Positions 8,696-18,157 are shown, counted from the stretch's first letter. The stretch is DNA of 34,054 nucleotides from DATMNR01 sp963702765 (GCA_963702765.1 CAVPEB010000007.1:1-34054), one strand, 5' to 3'. Translations and numbers: made by a program. Notes: generated from the sequence alone by a model not told the origin.

Positions 8696-9919
8696 CTAAT
8701 TTCTATTTTGTGGCTTATAGGAACCAGTAATGTGCTCAAAACGTGGACGATAGCGTGCGGAGTGATAATCCTCAGGGTTTACACGGCGTGCATGTAAATC
8801 CTTGCCAGGTATGTCAGTGTATACAAATGCGCCATTTCGATGTGCTGCCATTACACCACTAGTGCCTGACTCGACCTGGCTCATAATCAAGTTGGCATAA
8901 TAGATAGCCATATGCTTATCATAGACATCAGGTTCGCCACTTCGCAAAAAATAAGTTAAGTCAATCGGCAAAAAACGAATGCTGGGCAAGCGTTGCGTGA
9001 GCTGATCAGCTAAAAATTCAGCCACGTTAGCCTTCTTTCGATGGCCGTATGCATCGGGAAGTCCAACCTCTGGTACTGGTATGCCAAAGTTTGCTCCCTC
9101 TGAAAGTACCACTGTTGAATAGTTGTGCGGATTCTGCCGATCTTCTACGATCAGATTAGCCAGAATATCAATACTGGCAGGAACTTCTGGAATGAGTAAG
9201 CGATCAGCCCAGGTAGCAACGGCTGTTTCAAAGGCAGTAAAACCAGCATCCCGACCAAACAAGCGAAATAGTATGGTCTCGCTATGAGACCCTGCTGTTG
9301 AACGAACACGATTAATAAATTCTGCTGCTCGATTTATTGCTGTCTGAAAACCAATACAATAATCCGTACCTGGTACATCATTATCCATTGTTTTAGGAAT
9401 TCCCCATACAGGTACACCTTGCGCTGCAAGTACCGCTCCATAGCTTAAGGTATCATCTCCACCTATCACTACCAGGCCATCCAATTTCAGAAACTCCATA
9501 TTCGCTAAAACTTCAGTAGTCAGGTCAACACGGTCATCTGGCGACCGACCTTCAGCGTAGGACTTCAGATGTGGTGGAAGCTCGCTTACTCGCACATTTG
9601 CCGGATTGGTTCGTGAAGATTGTAGAATGGTGCCTCCCTGTCTATCAATCGTCCGTGTATTCAGCCTGTGTAAAGGCATGAGATACCCTTCTTGCCATGT
9701 AATAGGTACTTCAAAATTGTAGACCTGAGACTCTATACTATGTGATCTATTTAAATAAGTGATACCTCTCCACCCCTCACGCAGTCCCATAAGATGGATA
9801 CCCATCGACTCCGCTCGATAGGCAAGCGCTTTTATCGCTGCATTTAGCCCTGGCACATCGCCACCCCCGGTAAACACGCCCAATGAACGAATAGGTCTTT
9901 GTATCTTTCCTGGCATCAT
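8696..9919 (-). CDS. pfp: Phosphofructokinase, probably pyrophosphate-dependent
   Basis: The 407-residue protein is a complete phosphofructokinase-fold enzyme that phosphorylates fructose 6-phosphate in glycolysis. The phosphoryl-donor loop is GGGDVPGLN (18-26). The two residues that usually tell donors apart are both of the PPi type: Asp in GGDDT (153-157, where ATP enzymes have GGDGS) and Lys in PKTMDND (175-181, where ATP enzymes have PGTxDND). The catalytic Asp of TMDND is present. This predicts use of pyrophosphate, making the step reversible, though biochemical exceptions exist. An inserted segment of about 50 residues precedes GGDDT compared with short bacterial enzymes. AAGGAA lies six bases before the ATG. 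It is divergent from the histidine-kinase pseudogene. Confidence 0.88.
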   Translation of the reverse strand: MMPGKIQRPIRSLGVFTGGGDVPGLNAAIKALAYRAESMGIHLMGLREGWRGITYLNRSHSIESQVYNFEVPITWQEGYLMPLHRLNTRTIDRQGGTILQSSRTNPANVRVSELPPHLKSYAEGRSPDDRVDLTTEVLANMEFLKLDGLVVIGGDDTLSYGAVLAAQGVPVWGIPKTMDNDVPGTDYCIGFQTAINRAAEFINRVRSTAGSHSETILFRLFGRDAGFTAFETAVATWADRLLIPEVPASIDILANLIVEDRQNPHNYSTVVLSEGANFGIPVPEVGLPDAYGHRKKANVAEFLADQLTQRLPSIRFLPIDLTYFLRSGEPDVYDKHMAIYYANLIMSQVESGTSGVMAAHRNGAFVYTDIPGKDLHARRVNPEDYHSARYRPRFEHITGSYKPQNRN

Positions 9920-10052
9920 CTAATTCCTTTCTCGCTTGTGTTTTTTCTCCGAAAATAGTATCTCATATTGCAGTTTCTCAAGCAACTACTTATTGACAGG
10001 TATTCTAAAACAATGCATACTCCCTACAGATGAGAGCAGCACTTCAAGCGCA

Positions 10053-12033
10053 ATGGAAAGAGTCATGAGCCAGAAAAATAATACGCTCAGGGGCATACCA
10101 CATACTACATTACGCCGTTTACGATACACCCCAACATATTTTTTCTTGATCTGGCGCTGGACATTCTGGCTCTATGCTCTAATTTGGATTATGGTAGTGC
10201 CTACCAGGCCCAAAACCATATTACTGGTTCTCCTGGCTATCACTTTCATACAATCCTTACTTGCTACTCTTTATACTCCGGTATTCAAGATATATTTTCC
10301 CAATTTGCCGTTTAAAAGCAAGAAAAAAAATCGCAAAACAAGACAATCTGCGAAGCAGCAGAACTGTGCATTTATTCCGTTGGAAACGAAATGAACAGCA
10401 AACCCTGGCTGCTGACGAAGATGCAGAAATAATTCCTCCTATAGGTCGATCGAATAACCCATACAGGGATATTGCAGTCTATGGCTCCGATGTTGATTAT
10501 CTGTGGGCTTGTAATGTACTTTAGCGCAATTGTCGGAACGCCTCCTTTCGGCGATGGTTCACCATTTTATCGCTATGGCTTCTCATCAATCTTTGCAGCC
10601 GCATTTGCTTATCGTTACCGTGGCGGTTTAGCTGCCGCGATTGGTTATGATTTCTTCGCTGTGCTTGGATTATTAATCCCACCTCCTATGGCTCACTTGC
10701 CATATACACTTCACCACAGGAACTCCTGGGTTCAATACTCGATGCACCTCTTATTGCTATTTTAACTGCATATATGACGACACTACTAAACAGCCTTACT
10801 CGTCTTAAAAGACGCGAGCAAGATAGTGTGCGTAGACAACGATCATTATTGCGCGTGAGTGAAACATTAGTGGCTGGAGCTAGCAATATTGAACAACTTT
10901 TACAGCAAAGTGTTAAGCAGTTTCGGCAAGGTGGTCATTTTGAATATCATCGTTATTGCAATAATTACGTTTGAGGAGAACACCTATCCCAACAGCATCC
11001 ACAGATAGAAACAGTCTGTTGAGTCAGGGCTGGGTTGAAGCAACACCTGCCATAATCGAGCACAGCATTTAATTCATCAAGTAGCACAATCAGGGGAAAA
11101 ACTGATCAAATTCGAACCAAAGCAGTCCCTGGAAGGAGAGATAGACTCGATTGGCTCTGGCTCGTCTTTATCTGCCATTTAAAAAAGAAGACCAGGTATA
11201 TTTGGTGATAGGGGCTGAAATGAGCCGAAAAACACCAATAGAAGAAAGACAGGAAAATTTCTTAACAATCGCTGGCACACAGCTCATAATGGCCATGGAG
11301 AATTTGCTCTTGACCGAACAAGCTGCGGAATTGGCTGCAGCAGCAGAACGTGGTCGTATCGCTCGCGAGATTCATGATGGTATAGCACAACTTATCTACA
11401 TGTTGAGTTTGAGCAGCGAAACATGCGTAGCTCTTCTAAGACGTATCACCGACACTTCCGACAGAAGAAGCGCTTTTGTTTGCTCCAGTTGGCGAGAGAC
11501 TTGATAAGCTCGTGACCATCTCAAAGCAAGCACTATGGGAAACACGGCACTATATGTTCACACTCAAACCATTGATGAGTGGGTCAACTACCCTGACACA
11601 GATGATTACAAATCAATTACGTGAATTTGGAGCCATCAGCGGTTTACCAGTACATTTAGAAGTAGAGGGTACCGAATTATCTTCCAACGGAGATCAAAGG
11701 CACTCACGCAAAATAGCACAGGTAGGAACTGCAATTTTCCGTATTACCCAGGAAGCTCTTACCAATGCCTACAAACATGCCGACGCAACACAGGTATATG
11801 TCTATCTCCAGTATCTGCCCCAATGTATAGAAGTCCAGATTAGTGATGATGGGATAGGCTTGCAAACTGAACCTGAAGGATATGCATCTGGTGTCAATGG
11901 AGGACAAGAACGGATTTATTCCGGACACGGGATGCGAGGAATGCGTGAAAGAGCAGAAGAATTGGGCGGGACATTTGACATTGAGCCGAGACATGGAGGA
12001 GGCACAAGTATTCAGGCCCGCATTCCTATTTAA
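10053..12033 (+). pseudogene. NarL-family sensor histidine kinase, multiply frameshifted
   Basis: Fragments in all three frames line up in order. They are an N-terminal membrane region with several helices (about 10065-10770), a GAF-like middle ending in a LTIAGTQLIMAMENLLL segment, the phosphoacceptor helix with REIHDGIAQ near 11366-11392 (HisKA_3), and a C-terminal HATPase with an N-box EALTNAYKHAD and G-boxes DDGIGL and GHGMRGMRERAEELGG. Frame changes occur near 10320 (in an A-run), 10490, 10710, 10935, 11140 and 11445. The C-terminal 185 codons remain open from 11476, but the phosphoacceptor lies in a different frame. The response-regulator gene follows after 9 bp. With so many breaks the gene is probably dead; a poor-quality assembly is the alternative. 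Confidence 0.8.
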
Positions 12034-12042
12034 GGAGGAAAT

Positions 12043-12693
12043 ATGACTAAAACACGCATCATGATTGTTGACGATCACGAAGTAGTTCGCCTTGGCATGC
12101 GTGCTGCGTTCGAAGCAGAACCAGATCTCATAGTAGTTGGAGAAGCGAGTAACGGTGCAGAAGCTCTAGCAAAGATACCAGTACTTGATCCTCAAGTAGT
12201 ACTCATGGATGTACGTATGGAGAAGATGAATGGTATTGAAGCATGTCGCGAAATCAAAAGTCGCAATCCCGATGTACAGATCTTGATGATTACCTCATAC
12301 ACTGACGATGATGCAATGATCTCCTCAATTCTCGCAGGGGCCAGCGGATATCTGCTGAAGCATGTTAGTCGAGCAGACTTGCTACAGTCCATTCGGCAGA
12401 TAGCCTCAGGTCATTCACTAATCGACCTTAATACCGCAAAACAGGCGATGGAACACCTGTCACATCTTCCCGGTAGTGAACTTACTGAACGCGAACGAGA
12501 AGTGCTGACATTGGTCGCACGCGGTTTAACCAACAAACAAATAGCTGATACACTGTTCGTTACTGAAAAGACGGCTCGTAATCATGTCAGCCATATTCTC
12601 GATAAACTTGGGCTATCAAGACGCAGCGAGGCAGCGGCATTTGCCGTTGAACATCGGCTCGTGCCGCCGCGAGAACAGTTTAAGGAGGATTAA
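12043..12693 (+). CDS. NarL/FixJ-type response regulator
   Basis: The 216-residue protein has a receiver domain with acidic pocket D10/D11, phosphoacceptor D56 (VLMDVRM), T84 and K106. A LuxR-type DNA-binding domain follows from about residue 145, with LTEREREVLTLVARGLTNKQIA and a recognition helix in TEKTARNHVSHIL. It would be phosphorylated by a histidine kinase of the HisKA_3 class and act as a transcription factor. AAGGAGG sits four bases before the ATG. All catalytic and DNA-binding landmarks are intact, while the kinase next to it is broken. Another kinase may control it, or it may be on the way to decay. It converges on hyuA with an 11-bp gap and no terminator that I can see. Confidence 0.93.
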   Translation: MTKTRIMIVDDHEVVRLGMRAAFEAEPDLIVVGEASNGAEALAKIPVLDPQVVLMDVRMEKMNGIEACREIKSRNPDVQILMITSYTDDDAMISSILAGASGYLLKHVSRADLLQSIRQIASGHSLIDLNTAKQAMEHLSHLPGSELTEREREVLTLVARGLTNKQIADTLFVTEKTARNHVSHILDKLGLSRRSEAAAFAVEHRLVPPREQFKED

Positions 12694-12704
12694 TTTCCAT
12701 CAGA

Positions 12705-14093
12705 CTAAGGCGCGATAAAAGATTGGCGTGCTAAATATTGTCCTCCTCCTTTACCACCTACGTATTCACCTTCGCGCACTATTACCTTTCCACGCAAAAA
12801 TACAGTATCGGGAATCCCTTGAATTTGCATACCCTCATACGGAGTATAATCTACACGCTGATGCTGATTTGCAGCACTTATCGTCAACTTTCGTTCAGGA
12901 TCAAAAATAACCAGATCAGCATCGCTTCCTGGAGCTATTGTACCTTTGCGAGGAAAAAGACCAAAGAGTTTAGCTGGCATAGTTGAAACCAGATCCACAA
13001 AATGTTGCATACCCAATTTTCCCTTACGCACCCCATCGTACAAAAGCATGACTCGATGCTCCACTCCTGGCAAACCATTTGGTATCTTCGTGAAATCATG
13101 CAAACCAAGTTCTTTTTGCCCATGATAATTGAAAGGGGCATGATCTGTAGAAACCACCTGTAGCTCACGGCGCTGTAAGCCAATCCAAAGAGCTTCCTTG
13201 TCAGAATCACTTCGCATAGGTGGAGTGCAAACGTATTTGGCACCTTCAAAACCTGAGGCAATGTAACAGCTGTCATCCAGATAGAGATATTGTGGACACG
13301 TCTCGCCCCACACTGGTAGTCCCTTTGCTCGAGCCGCTGCTACAGCATGCAACGAATGTGCACAACTGACATGAACAACATAGAGCGGTGCATCTGTCAG
13401 AGTTGCAAGCTTTATAGCACGCTCAGCTGCCTCACCCTCAAGGATCGCAGGGCGTGAGTGTGCATGATATATTGGCGCGGTATGGCCAGCAGCCACTGTT
13501 TCTCGCACTATGAAATCGATGGCGATGCCATTCTCTGCATGCACCATGACTAACCCTCCCAGGCGAGCAGAGCGACGTAAGACTCGATAGATTGTCTCAT
13601 CATCGACCATAAAAGTGCCAGGATAAGCCATAAGCAACTTGAACGTTGTCACGCCTGCGGAAAACATCTCATCCATTGCCTCTTCAGGGGCCGATGCGAG
13701 GTCAGTGATTGTCATATGAAAGCTATAATCTATCACAGCGTTTCCAGCAGCTTTTGTATGCCAGGATTGAAGAGCTTCTGCAAGGCTATGTCCTCTCTGC
13801 TGATTAGCAAAATCGATGATGCAGGTGGTTCCACCACATGCGGCAGCAATTGTTCCCGTCTCAAAGTTATCGCTAGCAACAGTGGCAGGCAGGGGTAGTT
13901 CCATATGAGTATGCACATCGATCGCACCAGGAAAGACATACTTGTCCTGAGCATCAAGTACCAAATCGCTCTGCATAGAAGCGAAGGTACCAGGCAAACA
14001 AACAGCGACAATTTGCTCACCTTCAATCAGAATATCACCCTGAAAATCATCAGTCGCTGTAATGATACGACCGTTAGTAATAACTGTACGCAT
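12705..14093 (-). CDS. hyuA: Dihydropyrimidinase/hydantoinase-family cyclic amidohydrolase (HyuA)
   Basis: The 462-residue enzyme has the full two-metal hydantoinase set: H61 and H63 (DVHTHME), carboxylated-lysine candidate K152 (TFKLLMAYPG), H185 (VHAEN), H241 (VHVSCAH) and D317 (STDHAPF). Y157 matches the oxyanion tyrosine of the family. Such enzymes hydrolyse cyclic ureides (dihydropyrimidines, hydantoins). In E. coli, hyuA lies inside the ygeW-xdhD purine cluster, so here it probably opens a ring formed from a purine. It is not in the main operon but about 4 kb downstream on the same strand, 27 bp after the kinase pseudogene. AAGGAG lies seven bases before the ATG. Dihydropyrimidinase or allantoinase activity cannot be excluded from sequence alone. 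Confidence 0.9.
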   Translation of the reverse strand: MRTVITNGRIITATDDFQGDILIEGEQIVAVCLPGTFASMQSDLVLDAQDKYVFPGAIDVHTHMELPLPATVASDNFETGTIAAACGGTTCIIDFANQQRGHSLAEALQSWHTKAAGNAVIDYSFHMTITDLASAPEEAMDEMFSAGVTTFKLLMAYPGTFMVDDETIYRVLRRSARLGGLVMVHAENGIAIDFIVRETVAAGHTAPIYHAHSRPAILEGEAAERAIKLATLTDAPLYVVHVSCAHSLHAVAAARAKGLPVWGETCPQYLYLDDSCYIASGFEGAKYVCTPPMRSDSDKEALWIGLQRRELQVVSTDHAPFNYHGQKELGLHDFTKIPNGLPGVEHRVMLLYDGVRKGKLGMQHFVDLVSTMPAKLFGLFPRKGTIAPGSDADLVIFDPERKLTISAANQHQRVDYTPYEGMQIQGIPDTVFLRGKVIVREGEYVGGKGGGQYLARQSFIAP

Positions 14094-14120
14094 TTACAAG
14101 CTCCTTCTACAAACCAAGAT

Positions 14121-16122
14121 CTAAGACATTGGATATACCTTCAGATTACCATATACTACGTCAGCCTGCTTTACACCATCAGTTGTAGCAAAAAGAGCAA
14201 TCAACCCATTTGTGTATGTCGAATCAACAAGCTGAACAAGAAACTCTCCATTCGCGTAGAATGATAAGCTGCTTCCTTGTGCAATAACCTGAAGTGTATT
14301 ATTAGCAGCATAGCCTTGTCGTAAAGCAGGTGAAGATGTCCAATTTTTCAAAGGAGTGATAGTCGCAGTGATGCGCTGAGAAAAAAGAGAAATCCTGTAT
14401 TTACCAGAAGTAGTAATCTCAAACAAATAACCACTATATTCACCGAACACATCCGTGCTAACCCGGAAAAAGAGGCCGCCCGATACTCCGCTCAGAATAC
14501 GCGTATTTACTGTCAACGTCATGTTTTGATAGAAGTTTGAAGACTCCTTACACCCATGCCAATTGGTTCCCTCTTTGACATGATATCCATCTTGCCACAA
14601 AAACACATTTACTATTTTGATCCCAATTTGCCTCTACTGTATTCGCGCTTTCTGCATTATTCAATGCATCCAAATATACAGGCGAACCAGATGTAGCAGT
14701 AAGAATCACACCTGCTGTCGCACTTGCTTTAGCTTCAGCTGTGACAGTCAATCCTGCAATAGCAGTAGCTGTTTCCTGAGACATAGCTGTTGCTGTAGCA
14801 GCCTGAGCGTCCATGGCTGTCGCTGTTAAATTTGGAGTCGCCATCGGAATAGTCGCCTGGACCGTTGTACTTGTCTTTGTCGAATTTTGGGTCGTAGAAT
14901 TCGAAATAGTATGCTTATAATTCGTATGTGGAAGTATGAGTACAAACGAAGTCGCAGAAGTTACAAGAATCATCAAGGCCAAAAATGTGAATAATACCGC
15001 AATCCAGCGATTTCTTTTAGGTGGCCTAGCGTCTTCCCGTGTAGGTAAAGGTGTTAATGAGTCGATCGGCAATTCTGGTTGTACTGGTGCTATCTTGAAG
15101 ACAGTCTGCGGAGCTTTAAACTGGTGGCCTGCTCCAGTATTTACAAGAGGCATTTGGCTAGGAAAGGCATCGATAGGAGCAACTGGAGTTGTGGAAGGCT
15201 TCGTCGAATCACTTTTTACTTCAGATGAAGCATTTACTTCATATTGCTCAACCTGCGGCTTCTTCACATTATCGAGTGTCTTCCTTTTCTTGTTGGAAGA
15301 TACTGCGTAGCAAAAAGCCTCAGCTAATTCTGTCGCGCTAGCATAACGTTGCTCCGGTTTCTTTTCTAATGCCTTATATAAAACGCGTTCGATCTGCGAG
15401 GAAACAGTGGGGACGATATTACGAGGAGAAGGTGGTCTCATGTTTATATGCATCGACACCACAACCAGTTGACTCTCTGCCGCAAATGGGAGACGTCCTG
15501 TCACCATTTCATAGAGTAACACTCCTAAAGAATAAAGATCACTGCGTGCATCTGCTCGGCGATGTTCTTCAAACAGTTCTGGGGCAACATAATCGACAGT
15601 TCCCAGCACGTCACCTGTACTCGTAAGGTGTGTCGCATCAGTAGCTATCCGCGCAATACCAAAATCAGTGAGAAAGACCTGCTCATGAGAATTAAGCAGA
15701 ATATTCGAAGCCTTGATATCACGATGAATGATTCCCTGATTATGAATATAATCGAGGGCTCCTGCAATGTCTTGTAAATTTTGACAGGTTTCTTGCAAAG
15801 ACAGAGAAGAGCGCCTGATTCGAACACGCAATGTTCAACCATCAAAAAAAGGCATAACTATGTAATAACGTAAATCACCATGGAGCTGATATTGCCCAGA
15901 ATCAATAATTGGCACAAGATGCTCGTGACGTAATGATGCCATTACGCGTGCTTCACGCGTAAAGCGGTGCAATAACTCTTCATCTTCACGTTTGAAGACT
16001 TTCACCGCTACTTTCTGTTGAGTTTCTAAATCTAGTGCTTCGTAAACATTCGCCATACCACCTTTACCCGCCAGCCGTCTCAACTCATAATGGTCTAGGA
16101 CTTTCCCCTCCAATAATGCCAT
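14121..16122 (-). pseudogene. Membrane Ser/Thr protein kinase with lectin-like outer domain; nonsense codon and frameshift
   Basis: From ATG at 16122 the kinase domain starts normally (Gly loop GKGGMANVY, K41 in AVKVF). At codon 96 it meets an in-frame TGA (15835-15837) where related kinases have the GG of a DGGTL hinge. The same frame then continues with HRDIKASN, DFG, the activation segment and the rest of the lobe, so one G-to-T change (GGA to TGA) explains the break. A linker, a membrane helix at about 14920-14985, and a TAxATA-rich spacer follow. Near 14605 a five-T run shifts the frame; removing one T restores a C-terminal domain of about 170 residues resembling LamG/DUF1080-type beta-sandwiches. 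Intact, it would sense an extracellular ligand and phosphorylate cytoplasmic targets. Readthrough is possible but unsupported. Confidence 0.8.
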
Positions 16123-16418
16123 GTGAATTCTTCTCCAGCTTTTTGATGATTCAATAGAATGGATGGGAATAGCTGGATAACATACGATTATTGAAAGTCA
16201 GTTTCGTAATACACTCGTTACCACAGATATCTTGCTCCCCCTTTTGAATCAACTACAATAGTGTCATCTTTGGTTTACACACTACTTCCGGATAGACCAA
16301 AATACCTGTCTTGCCTTTAAATTGTACTTTGTGTTATCTTTTACGATATACTTGTACAAAATACCTAATACTTGTCTAAAGTCAGAGAATTACAATTCGA
16401 AAGAAGGATCGTTATCTC
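16123..16418. other. Divergent intergenic region
   Basis: This 296-bp AT-rich region separates the minus-strand kinase gene from the plus-strand receiver gene, so it should hold two promoters. I cannot fix either with confidence. TTGCCT and TTATCT spaced 17 bp apart near 16312-16340 are a weak plus-strand candidate. Confidence 0.3.
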
Positions 16419-16806
16419 GTGGGAAATTCTGCCAAAGTTCTCGTAATTGATGATAGTACTACCTTTTGTCTCCTTATGGCCAGCGCTCTTGAAAAAGCTG
16501 GATATCAAGTAATAACCGCTTCTAATGGTAACGAGGGCTTGGCTAAAGCTCTCCAGGAACGCCCTCACTGTGCAATTATCGATGTGGTGTTACCTGGAAT
16601 CAGTGGATTTGGTCTTTGCCGTCAATTACGCGCATTAGACCCACAGACGGAACTTATCAATTATTATGGTAAGCACAAAAAATACCAGCTTGGATCATTC
16701 CTGGGGCTTGCGACAGGGTGCAGACCGCTATTTGCCTAAACCGTTCTCTGATGAAGCTTTGATACAAACCGTCGAGGAAGTTCTTAGAGAACACGCACTT
16801 CGTTAA
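16419..16806 (+). pseudogene. Stand-alone receiver-domain response regulator, frameshifted
   Basis: A GTG start at 16419 follows GAAGGA by 10 bases. The first part has VLVIDDST (acidic pocket) and AIIDVVLPG (phosphoacceptor Asp). Near 16655-16665 the frame changes. In the next frame the domain continues with IMVSTKN, the expected Thr/Ser switch region, and then LPKPFSDEALI, which carries the conserved Lys-Pro, ending at TAA 16804-16806. Joined, it is a single receiver domain of about 129 residues without an output domain. As written, the protein ends at 16739 and lacks the Lys, so it should be inactive. One indel is compatible with decay or a base-calling error. Confidence 0.75.
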
Positions 16807-16826
16807 TTGCGCTCTCGTAACAAATC

Positions 16827-16866
16827 AAAAGCCTGAGATTTACTGGAGAGTATGTCTCAGGCTTTT
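16827..16866. terminator. Bidirectional Rho-independent terminator
   Basis: AAAAGCCTGAGA (16827-16838) pairs perfectly with TCTCAGGCTTTT (16855-16866), giving a 12-bp stem with a T-run on either strand. It lies between the converging receiver gene (ending 16806) and the SnoaL-like gene (ending 16901) and can serve both. Confidence 0.85.
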
Positions 16867-16900
16867 TCTTGAATATTTGAGCTTGATGGAAGCGCATTAA

Positions 16901-17343
16901 TTACATGGTTGGCAACGGAACCCCTATTTGTTGAAGAACCCCTGGTACACCACCACCAGGCACATTATCGGATGCTAATGAAGCAACCCTATCACCCTTG
17001 AAAGTAAATTCCAGGTGTTCTTCAGGGAGAGATATTTTCTTATGAGTTGCCGGAATTGTTGGCATACCTGGCATAGGTAGGACCAGATCACGTGTATGTG
17101 TCCCTGTGATCTGTACCGCTGCTACAACCTTATTTCCTTGCTCCACCTCATCATGAGAATTGAAGGACCAGTCTTCGAACGCACTCTCAAATGCGCTTTG
17201 AATCGCGATAAATTCCTGTCTACCTACAGGCATTGGCACAGGGCCTTTGAATCAAAATCATCTGTCAGGTAAGAAGCTGCCTTCTCGAAATCTCTTGATT
17301 CCAATGCTGCTGAAAAGGCTTTAACGGTCTCTGTCTTTGTCAT
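16901..17343 (-). pseudogene. SnoaL-like/NTF2-fold small protein, single frameshift
   Basis: ATG at 17343 follows AAGGAG by nine bases. The first 35 or so residues (VKAFSAALESRDFEKAASYL) are a typical NTF2/SnoaL opening helix. Near 17247 one T appears to be missing from a short run (GATTC where GATTTC would keep the frame). The rest continues in the next frame as KGPVPMPVGRQEF to TAA at 16901. Restored length is about 148 residues, right for a SnoaL-like ester-cyclase-type fold. The substrate is unknown. A translation restart at 17239 would give 112 residues without the first helix. A base-calling error is possible because only one base is involved. Confidence 0.75.
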
Positions 17344-17650
17344 TTACTCTTACTCCTTCGGCACACTGCCAGTTCTGAGATACTTTTAGCATATGCAGCA
17401 TCAATATACTTAAGAAAGCGCCTCAAATATCTCTCTATTTACAGATAGTAATCACGTTTTCAAACTGTTCGAACAGGGTTCGTTTCGGTCTTAATGTTTC
17501 GAAAATCACTTACCACGAACCATTCTACTCAGCTATTACGAAATTTATTGAGCTTTAGATCAATGAAAAAACAAGACGGACAAGGTAAGCTTGTCCGTCA
17601 ATGTATGAGTAGTGTCTAGGGAGGTCAACAATCATCGATTAGAAAAACCT
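17344..17650. other. 307-bp intergenic region
   Basis: No gene is seen. It holds the likely promoter of the SnoaL-like gene, the perfect 12-bp palindrome CTGTTCGAACAG (17465-17476) and the terminator of the gene at 17651. The palindrome is about 120 bp upstream of the SnoaL start and could be an operator. Confidence 0.4.
17566..17599 (-). terminator. Rho-independent terminator of the small unknown gene
   Basis: On the minus strand GACGGACAAG and CTTGTCCGTC form a perfect 10-bp stem (17575-17599) with a five-base loop, followed by TTGTTTTTT. It lies about 50 bp after the stop codon at 17651. Confidence 0.85.
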
Positions 17651-18040
17651 CTAATCTCCTGCAAACTGACAAACCCATTCGAAATCTTCATTTGCTGTTG
17701 ATGATAACTTGCCTTCTTGCATAAAATGCATCCCATAATCACACAGGACTTCTAAAACATGGTCATCATTTTGAGTATCTACCCGATACACTCCGCTAGC
17801 AATGGCTTTATTTCCAATCCATACATTTACCAGAATGCTTTCATCTTGCTGTGCACTTAGCATCAATGCTGGTGATCCTTTGTTTATTGTATATGGTTCT
17901 ATTCCACTTTTTGCTTTATCATGAATCAAGGTCACATGTGTGTCTTCACTCATATGCACGAAAGTGAACGTAATGATGGCTCTGTCTTCATCATCAACTA
18001 CAATATAATCGACATATGCATCAACTAATGTGCTGTTCAT
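17651..18040 (-). CDS. Small protein of unknown function
   Basis: The frame opens at 18052, but the ATG at 18040 has TGAGG six bases upstream and is preferred, giving 129 residues. I do not recognise the family. The sequence alternates hydrophobic and polar residues and looks like an all-beta soluble domain (for example YIVVDDEDRAIITFTFVH). It has no signal peptide or membrane helix. It is rich in Asp and Glu, and the two cysteines near the C-terminus are not in a metal-binding pattern. It has its own terminator downstream and lies 165 bp after ygeW on the same strand, so it could be read through from the purine operon or have its own promoter. Confidence 0.7.
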   Translation of the reverse strand: MNSTLVDAYVDYIVVDDEDRAIITFTFVHMSEDTHVTLIHDKAKSGIEPYTINKGSPALMLSAQQDESILVNVWIGNKAIASGVYRVDTQNDDHVLEVLCDYGMHFMQEGKLSSTANEDFEWVCQFAGD

Positions 18041-18117
18041 ACAGTACCTCACTTTATTCCTTACCAGTCAGGTTCTTCACCCAACAAACTGGTATTTCGC
18101 ATCAATAAATAGATATC

Positions 18118-18157
18118 CTATACTCTCAGTATAGCTAATGCATATCAAAGTTGATAT
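18118..18157. promoter_or_regulatory. Twin palindromes between ygeW and the small unknown gene
   Basis: CTATACT-CTC-AGTATAG (18118-18134) and ATATCAA-AG-TTGATAT (18142-18157) are both perfect dyads, eight bases apart. They lie 78-117 bp upstream of the start at 18040. No T-run follows on the minus strand, so operator sites are likelier than a terminator for the operon. Confidence 0.35.

Noticed and set aside
14617..15310. Plus-strand Cys/Ser-rich ORFs opposite the kinase spacer
   Set aside because: They are the antisense of the TAxATA-rich spacer and kinase linker; composition is explained by the repeat codons.
15835..15837. TGA in the kinase read as selenocysteine or a reassigned codon
   Set aside because: The position expects Gly, no other gene in the window needs TGA as sense, several good genes end in TGA, and I see no supporting RNA structure.
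17465..17482. LexA box
   Set aside because: The spacer between CGAAC and GTTCG is three bases instead of four and no DNA-repair gene is adjacent.
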